This document shows, piece after piece, positions 57,982-64,000 of a DNA stretch of 64,000 bases (the stretch's first letter is position 1; the number at the start of each line of letters is the position of its first letter). The stretch covers positions 52,813,177 through 52,877,176 of the forward strand of contig CM045768.1 of NCBI GenBank assembly GCA_025200525.1. The letters are read 5' to 3'. The stretch is from Camellia lanceoleosa (Eukaryota; Streptophyta; Magnoliopsida; Ericales; Theaceae). The position numbers and the translations under genes were made by a program. The notes beneath the pieces were generated by a model. It searched no databases, was not told the origin of the DNA, and saw only the letters and a program-made list of their open reading frames with translations.

Positions 57982-58886
57982 ATGGAGTCAATATTGGAAA
58001 AGCCCAACGAGAATACCGGTGATCTCAACAAGCCCTTCGAGTTCAAGGGAGCTCATTTCAAAAGATGAAAAAGTAAGATGCTTTTCTATCTCAATCTTTT
58101 CAAGGTGGCCTATATCCTGACAGAGAAAAATCCTACAAAGTCTCCACCGAAGAGATGACCGATGAGGAGTATGCCGCTCATCTTGAAAAAATCGAGAAAT
58201 ACAACACAGATGAGTATAAATGTCGATATTATCTTTTGAATTGTCTTTCGTATCAATTTTATGATTATTATGATATTAATTACACCACTGCCAAGAAAAT
58301 TTGGAAAGCCTTGCAAAATAAATATGACACTGAAGAGGCAGGCGCTAAAAAATATGCTGCAAGCCGTTTTTTCCGTTATCAAATGATAGATGGAAAATTA
58401 GTGGTGGAACAAGTTGAAGATTTTCATATGCTAGTGGCTGAAGTTAGATCTGAAGACATCAAAATTGGAGTCAATCTTGTTGTAGTAGGTATTATTGACA
58501 AACTACCATCATCTTGGAAGGAGTTCCAGAAGTCAATGCGTCACAAGCAAAAAGAGACGTCCTTGGAGACTCTAATCACACGAATTCGGGTGGAGGAAGA
58601 AGCACGAGGACAAGATGCGCTTATAACACAAAAACATTTCACTGCAAAGGTAAATTTAACTTTTGGAAATACTTTACCTAAAGGTCGATTTCATAAAAAT
58701 AGTCACTTAAAGCCAGTTAAGAAAATTTGGAAAAATGTTGAAAGGCAACAAAATAAAAATTACCTGAGGCAAAAGAAATGGAACCAAGAACCCCCTTCAC
58801 AAGATCTGACAAATGTGACATGTTTTGTGTGTGGTAAAAGTGGGCATATTGCTCGAACTTGCAAATTTCAAAAACAACAGTCTTGA
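57982..58886 (+). pseudogene. Copia-2 gag pseudogene
   Basis: The ATG at 57982 ([15 protein letters not shown]) begins the frame. A TGA replaces the Trp of the conserved F-K-R-W motif at 58066-58068, and a frameshift follows before 58155. The long open part (58155-58886) has the UBN2-type [19 protein letters not shown] and [12 protein letters not shown], then a basic region and an intact zinc knuckle [14 protein letters not shown] at the end. It would form the particle shell and bind RNA. Confidence 0.88.
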
Positions 58887-59633
58887 CCAGAGGTTAATGT
58901 TACCGAGGAACCATTTGTAGCTATGATTACAAATATTTTTATGGTTCAATCTATGGAAGTGTAGTGGGCAAACTCTGGTGTCAATAGGCATGTCTGCTAT
59001 GATAAAGATTGGTTCAAGGATTTTACTCATTTTAATGAGGAGATGACTGTTATGCTTGGTGACTTCAATTTAACCAACGTGCTCGGATGTGGGGATGTTG
59101 AGCTGAAATTTACCTTTAGACGTGTGCTTGTTTTAAAAGATGTGTTGTACACACCATCTATAAGAAAAAATTTGATGTTGAGTTACTTGCTCAACAATGC
59201 TGGTTTCAAGCAGACTATTGAATCTGACTAATATGTAATCACTAAAAGAGACATGTTTGTGGGAAAATGATATGCATGTGATGGAATGTTTAAATTAAAT
59301 ATTGAGAATAAGAAAGCACATGTTTCTGTTTACATGCTGTCTTCTATGAATTTTTGGCATGCTTGTCTGTGTCATGTTAATAGCTGATATGTGAGAGTCA
59401 TGAGTAGTTTAGGATTAATTCCCAGACTAACGAATAAGTTTGAGAAATGTGAAGTTTGCAGTCAAGCAAAAATAACTAAAATGCCTCATAAAAGTATAGT
59501 GAGAAATACTGAATTGTTAGAATTAATTCACACTGATTTATGTGAATTTGAAGGAATTTTAACACGTGATGGAAATAGATATTTTATCGCTTTTATTGAT
59601 GATTTTCAAAATACACTAATGTATACTTGTTGA
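58887..59633 (+). pseudogene. Copia-2 protease and GAG-pre-integrase region
   Basis: The protease active-site motif, usually W-x-D-S-G-A, reads WANSGVNRH near 58970. The catalytic Asp is Asn, and a TAG stop lies just before it. Then come [19 protein letters not shown] and [17 protein letters not shown] (pre-integrase type), and the zinc-binding FWHACLCHVNS and CEVCSQAKITKMPH. Stops occur after IESD, FVGK and HVNS. It then runs into the integrase start HTDLCEF and FIAFIDDF. Confidence 0.82.
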
Positions 59634-60400
59634 AAAATAAAAGTGATACTTTTGAAAAATTTAAAGAATTCCTTCTTGAAGTTAAAAATCAATTCGGTAA
59701 AAAGATTAAACGATATTGAAGTGATAGAGGCCAGGAGTATGAATCTTTTGGATTCAACTCATTTGCTCAGTCTTTGGGAATAATCCATGAAACTACTCCA
59801 CCATATTCACCTGCATCTAATAGTGTAGCAGAAAGAAAAAATAGAACTTTAACTAATTTAACAAATCCTATGCTAATTGAAGCAGGTGCTCCTTCAAATT
59901 TGTGGGGAGAAGCAATTTTAACTACACGTTATGTTATGAATAGAGTGCCACATAAAAAAATAAAAGTTACACATTTTAAGTTGTGGAAAGAGCATAAGCC
60001 AAATTTGGGATATTTGAAAGTTTGGGGTTGTCTAGCTTTTGTTAGACTTGTAGACCTTAAAAGACCTAAATTAGGTGTGAAAGCTACACTTGTGCTTTTC
60101 TTGGATATGCAACATATAGTACAGCCTATAGATTTTTTGATATTGACAACAAAATAATTTTTGAATCAGGTGATGCAATTTTTCATGAAGATAAGTTTCA
60201 TTTTAAATCTAAAAATGGTGGGGGTCAAAATTATCAAGAAAATATTTTATCTGAAACCGGTTCCTTCACTCCTCTTTTACAAAACCAAGATACTGTAGTT
60301 TTTGAATCTAGAAGGAGTAAAAGAGCCAGATTAAAAAAAGATTCTGGCCCTGATTATCATGTTTTTGATGTGGAGGAAACTCCAATAACTTTACAATAAG
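59510..60400 (+). pseudogene. Copia-2 integrase core and C-terminus
   Basis: First Asp in IHTDL, second in SDRGQEYESF (preceded by a TGA in place of Arg), third Glu in NSVAERKNRT, so the D-D-E triad is kept, unlike in Copia-1. Next come APSNLWGEAI, VPHKKIKVT and LKVWGCLAF. The C-terminal block (AYRFFDIDN wording at 60120-60150) needs a frame change near 60085. Confidence 0.82.
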
Positions 60401-60402
60401 CT

Positions 60403-61887
60403 TTGACGTCTCCTGACTCTGTTTTTTGGAACGAGACTGTAAATGATGAGATGGAATCATTATTATCCAATAAAACTTGGTTATTAGTAGATTTATCACT
60501 AAGTTGTAAAACTATTGGCTGTAAATGGGTTTTGAGAAAAAAACTTAAACTGAATGAAACTATTGATAAATATAAAGTAAGGCCTCTTGCAAAAGGTTTT
60601 AAACAACAAGCAGATCTTGACTTTTTTGATACATTTTCTCCGGTTACTAGAGTTACATCCATTAGATTATTGATTGCAGTGGCAACAATTCATGATCTAA
60701 AAATTCATCAAATGAATGTTAAGACAGCCTTTTTAAATGGAGACTTGAATAAAGAAATTTATATGGATCAACCTGACGGTTTTGTGAAACCCGGTCAAGA
60801 AAGCAAAGTGTGCAAGCTAGTTAAATCCCTATATGGCTTAAAATAGGCCCCTAAACAGTGGTATGCAAAATTTGATTCATGCATGATTGAGAATGGCTAT
60901 AAAACTAATGAATGTGATAAATGCATCTACTATAAATCTGAAGAAAATTCATATGTCGTTATTAGCCTCTATGTAGATGATTTACTTATATTTGGATTTA
61001 ATTTGCATATCATCGTAGAAACTAAAAATATGCTTAATAGCCATTTTGATATGAAAGATCTTGGCGAGGTTAATTATATTTTGGGAATGAAAATTACCAA
61101 AACCTGTAATGGTATATTTCTTGATCAGTCGCATTATGTTGAGAAAATTTTGAGAAAATATAATTTTTATAAGTGCAAGCATGTTCTTACTCCTTTTGAT
61201 CCTCATGTGCATTTATTTCCCGTTAAAAATGATGAAGATGTAATTAATCAAAAGGAATATGCTAGTATGATTGGTAGCTTGCGTTATGCGACTGACTGTA
61301 CTAGACCTGACATTGCCTATGTAGTTAGAGTACTTAGCAGGTTTACTAGCAAGCCTGGCATTGATCACTGGCTAGTCATTGAGCGGATTATGAAATATTT
61401 ATCTAGTACCATAAAATATGACTTGTTTTATAATAAGTATCCTGTAGTACTTGAAGGTTACAGTGATGCCGATTGGAATACCTTGTCAGGTGATTCATTA
61501 TCAACCACTGGTTACTTATTCACCTTGGGAGATGGTGCTATAAATTGGAAATCAAAAAAATAAACTATTATTGCTAATTCAACAATGTAGGCTGAACTTA
61601 TTACTTTAGCTACAGCTAGTGAAGAAGCAAATTGGTTAAGAGATTTGTTACATGAAATCTCTTGTTGGGAAAAACCGATTCCACCTATATTGATTCAATG
61701 TGATAGCACCGTAGCAATTGGTCGAGTTAATAACCGTTATTATAACGATAAATCCAGACTTATCAGAAGAAAACACAGTATTGTGAGATCTTATATGAAT
61801 AATGGCATCATAAATGTTAATTATATTAAATCTGGTGATAATCTTGCTGATCCATTAACTAAGGTCTTAGCAAGAGATAGAGTATAG
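60403..61887 (+). pseudogene. Copia-2 reverse transcriptase and RNase H
   Basis: Near-complete RVT_2 polymerase: WNETVNDEMESLLSNKTW, FKQQADLDFFDTFSPVTR, QMNVKTAFLNGDLNKEIYM, LVKSLYGLK, then TAG for Gln before APKQW (about 60844). YVDDL follows near 60969, then HFDMKDLG and GSLRYATDCTRPDIAYVV. RNase H continues with EGYSDADW, TTGYLFTLGDGAINW, a TAA for Gln after WKSKK (61561), a TAG in STM-AEL, then CDSTVAIGR and SGDNLADPLTK. Four or so single-base nonsense changes separate this from an open frame. Confidence 0.92.
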
Positions 61888-62543
61888 AATACATTGTATA
61901 TAGCAATGTAGCAAGAGCTATGTATAGAATCAATCTGGGACGAGATTGAAACCCATTGAATATAGCAAGAGCTATGTATGAGGATACTCAACCTAGAGAC
62001 CAGAGATCCTGTAACTTGGTTCAATGAGAAAAACGATCATATGATGGCCGTGAGAAATACACAAAATTCTTTTTTACCCATCCCTATGATGTAAGTTCAT
62101 TTATCCTATAACGTTGTAGAGGTTGAGTTATTAAAAAAAAAAAAACTCTTAATGAATTTCTGTAGCTCTTATTGAGTGGGGTGTCATAGTTATAGGAGCA
62201 CTCTTGATAGAATTCACCTATGTGAGTGTGGTAGTGGGACCGCTACTTATGAGATTTAGGCTAATTCTTAAACACACTAATGAATCCTGGGATTGCACAA
62301 GGCCGTAATGTGCTAGCTCTTAAAGCTTATGTGAACGCCTGGAATATTATGTGTGTACAATAATTATTTATTTCCCTTAAGCAATCATAGTTCAATGTTG
62401 AGCATACTATTGGCTCTGGAGTAGATATTATTGTTTCACTAATGGAGGTTCAATGCAGAGCACACCTACCATGATGCATAATATCTTTCTTTGCCTAATA
62501 ATCTCAGATTTTGCTATCTATAATATTAAAATAGGTAGGGGAA
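61888..62543 (+). other. Copia-2 3' non-coding region and purine tract
   Basis: Untranslated DNA with no gene. ATAGGTAGGGGAA (62531-62543) directly before the 3' LTR is the plus-strand primer tract. Confidence 0.7.
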
Positions 62544-62869
62544 TGTTAAAAGGTATTTTAATATTATAATGTGTTATAGGTTTGATTTTTTTTCTTTCCC
62601 TCCAAGTTTTCTTTTCTTTCTCTCTAAGTCTTTGCCTAAGTCAAGTCTTTTTCTTTGCCTCCAAGTCTCCTCCAAAGAACTTTCTCACCAAGCTTCCTCT
62701 CCTATACTTGTCCTCCAAGCAACTTCCAAGAATCCTCCCAACAACTTCCAAGAATCCTCCAAGAAACTTGTCCACCAAGCTTTCATCTCCTATAAATTTG
62801 GTTAACATCTTATCTTGGAAAGTAAGAAGAAATTTTTGTTGTTTTATTATGTTTGTGTGAGATTATCAG
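62544..62869 (+). repeat. Copia-2 3' LTR, cut by LTR-C
   Basis: Matches the 5' LTR from TGTTAAAAGG to GAGATTATCAG. It carries an extra CCCAACAACTTCCAAGAATCC (about 62736-62758), a small tandem duplication not in the 5' copy. The break is exact: TGTAACAAACC of LTR-C starts at 62870. Confidence 0.85.
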
Positions 62870-64000
62870 TGTAACAAACCTGACCCAAGATTAACGTTAA
62901 TCCATGTTTAGTAATGCCTAATAAATAATTAAAGTGAAATTTTGCATCATATGTTGTCGTATGTGTGTTTATATCTGTTTAACGTAAGAAGATCTGTTCA
63001 TGCTTCCGTTTCGATTTGCGAATTGAAGGCCTTATTGACATCCGATTCAGAAATTGACTTGATTTATGTGTTAATTAGAATTTTTAAAATTTTATGGCAG
63101 ATTTAATTGAAATTCGAATCAGAACGATTAAACTAGAATAAATTAATGCTCAATTGATTAATTAATCAACAAAGTAATTAGGCCATTAGCCAAGCCTATA
63201 TGAGGCCACCTCAACACCTCATATACACTTTTTGTACTCCCAATTCCTCTTGATTGTCCAAACGTGTGAGAGAGAGAGGAGGAGAGAAATTGAGATCAAA
63301 AGCTAGAAAAAAATGGGGATTGCTAAGAATTATTGGAGAATTGAAGAGCATTTAGAAGTTTAAGTCTCTAATCTTGTGAATTTAAGGTCTAAGGTAAGAG
63401 ATCTAACACTTAGTTGTGTAATTGAGTTAGTTTTTGGAAGAATTCAAGTAAAGGAGGTGAACTAACATGAGAATGAGCTAGGATTAGATAATTGTAGCTT
63501 AAATCATACATGCATGTGCATATCATGAAGTTTTGAAGTTGATTTTGCAAGAATTCTCACATGTATGTTCATATCTTGGTTTTGTTCAAAGAACTCAACT
63601 TATTCTTGAGCTTAATGACTCATTTGATCATGTTTTAGAAGGTTAGAATTCATGACATTACATGCAAGTTATGTTATCTAAGTTTCAAGTTTTCTTTACT
63701 ACAATTGGCCTAGTTTTGGGGCTTGATTTTGCAAAATAGTTTGTAATTCATCATGTACTATGAGTTTCTCAATGTTTTACTACCTTTTGGTCCAAAAGGA
63801 TGTGTTTTGAAGGATTTGAAATTGAGTTTTGAGCTTGGGAGCAAATTTAGAAATTCCAAAATTCTGCTCCTACGCTCAAGCAAAGAAATCCATGCTCGAG
63901 CGACCACACTGAGTGCGTGTACTTCCGCTCGAGCAACCAGAAGTCTGCTCGAGTGTGAATTGTAAGCTCCCAGAAGTTCTTATGTTTTGCAATCCGCTCG
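62870..64000. mobile_element. LTR-C, relative of LTR-B, runs off the window
   Basis: Starts TGTAACAAACCTGACCC inside the Copia-2 LTR; ATCAG (62865-62869) would be its left target duplication. Read in reverse, LTR-B gives similar blocks: AATTGAAGGCCTTAT near 63020, CATGCATGTGCATATCATGA near 63510 and a CTCGAG cluster from 63870. No gene in the visible 1.13 kb. Whether it is a solo LTR or part of a full element cannot be seen. Confidence 0.7.

Larger units (their letters stand above)
57381..62869 (+). mobile_element. Second Ty1/copia element (Copia-2), decayed
   Basis: 5' LTR from 57381, gag, protease, integrase, RT, RNase H, purine tract and a 3' LTR from 62544 that is cut at 62869 by LTR-C. 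It is less interrupted than Copia-1, with an uninterrupted pol order, but has at least ten stops and several frameshifts. Same general copia group as Copia-1 by gag and pol wording, but with unrelated LTRs. Confidence 0.92.

Overview
The window looks like nuclear DNA of a eudicot, possibly woody. It is strongly AT-rich, has intron-split genes, and is crowded with LTR retrotransposons, Helitrons and MITEs. No bacterial or organellar gene clusters, rRNA or convincing tRNA genes are visible. The species cannot be told from the sequence alone. Only two protein genes look intact: a six-exon laccase (43780-47804, + strand) and a small DVL/ROTUNDIFOLIA-like peptide gene (54333-54704, - strand). A coiled-coil gene fragment (32086-32483, - strand) and two candidate orphan exons (near 36.1 and 37.7 kb) are weaker.

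Layout. 1-3613: a head-to-tail run of short non-autonomous Helitron copies, the first split by a 711-bp hAT MITE with its own target duplication. 3881-4421: a PIF/Harbinger-type MITE. 5036-18600: a decayed Ty1/copia element (Copia-1). Its pol is cut by a 3.7-kb gypsy-type solo LTR (LTR-A, TSD GAAGC), which is itself cut by a 2.4-kb solo LTR (LTR-B, TSD GAAAG); the order of insertion can be read directly. 18601-21375: a truncated Ty3/gypsy element on the - strand abutting the Copia-1 3' LTR, with a 524-bp tandem duplication inside gag. 21.8-28.4 kb: intergenic repeats, with two copies of a TTACGTTTG-rich minisatellite and two copies of one 0.9-kb MITE family facing in opposite directions. 28.4-43 kb: mostly unrecognised AT-rich DNA with small duplications, a 91-bp minisatellite and the weak gene fragments.

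43.2-47.8 kb holds the laccase with a TATA box, AC-type MYB sites and an almost perfect miR397 target site, the signature of lignin-associated laccases. 48.6-56.7 kb is a dense MITE field (a PIF element inside a hAT element, a 1.97-kb long-TIR element, several TTA-flanked MITEs and a foldback) that surrounds the DVL gene. 57381-62869 is a second decayed Ty1/copia element (Copia-2). Its 3' LTR is cut by another LTR (LTR-C, 62870 to window end), a relative of LTR-B in the opposite orientation.

The genes do not form an operon-like system. The laccase would act in the cell wall on monolignols, and the DVL peptide in organ-shape control. Everything else is transposon sequence at various stages of decay. 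I found no clear evidence for a previously undescribed system. The most notable structures are the tandem Helitron array, the readable nested LTR ladder, the facing MITE pair and the compact MITE field around a peptide gene.
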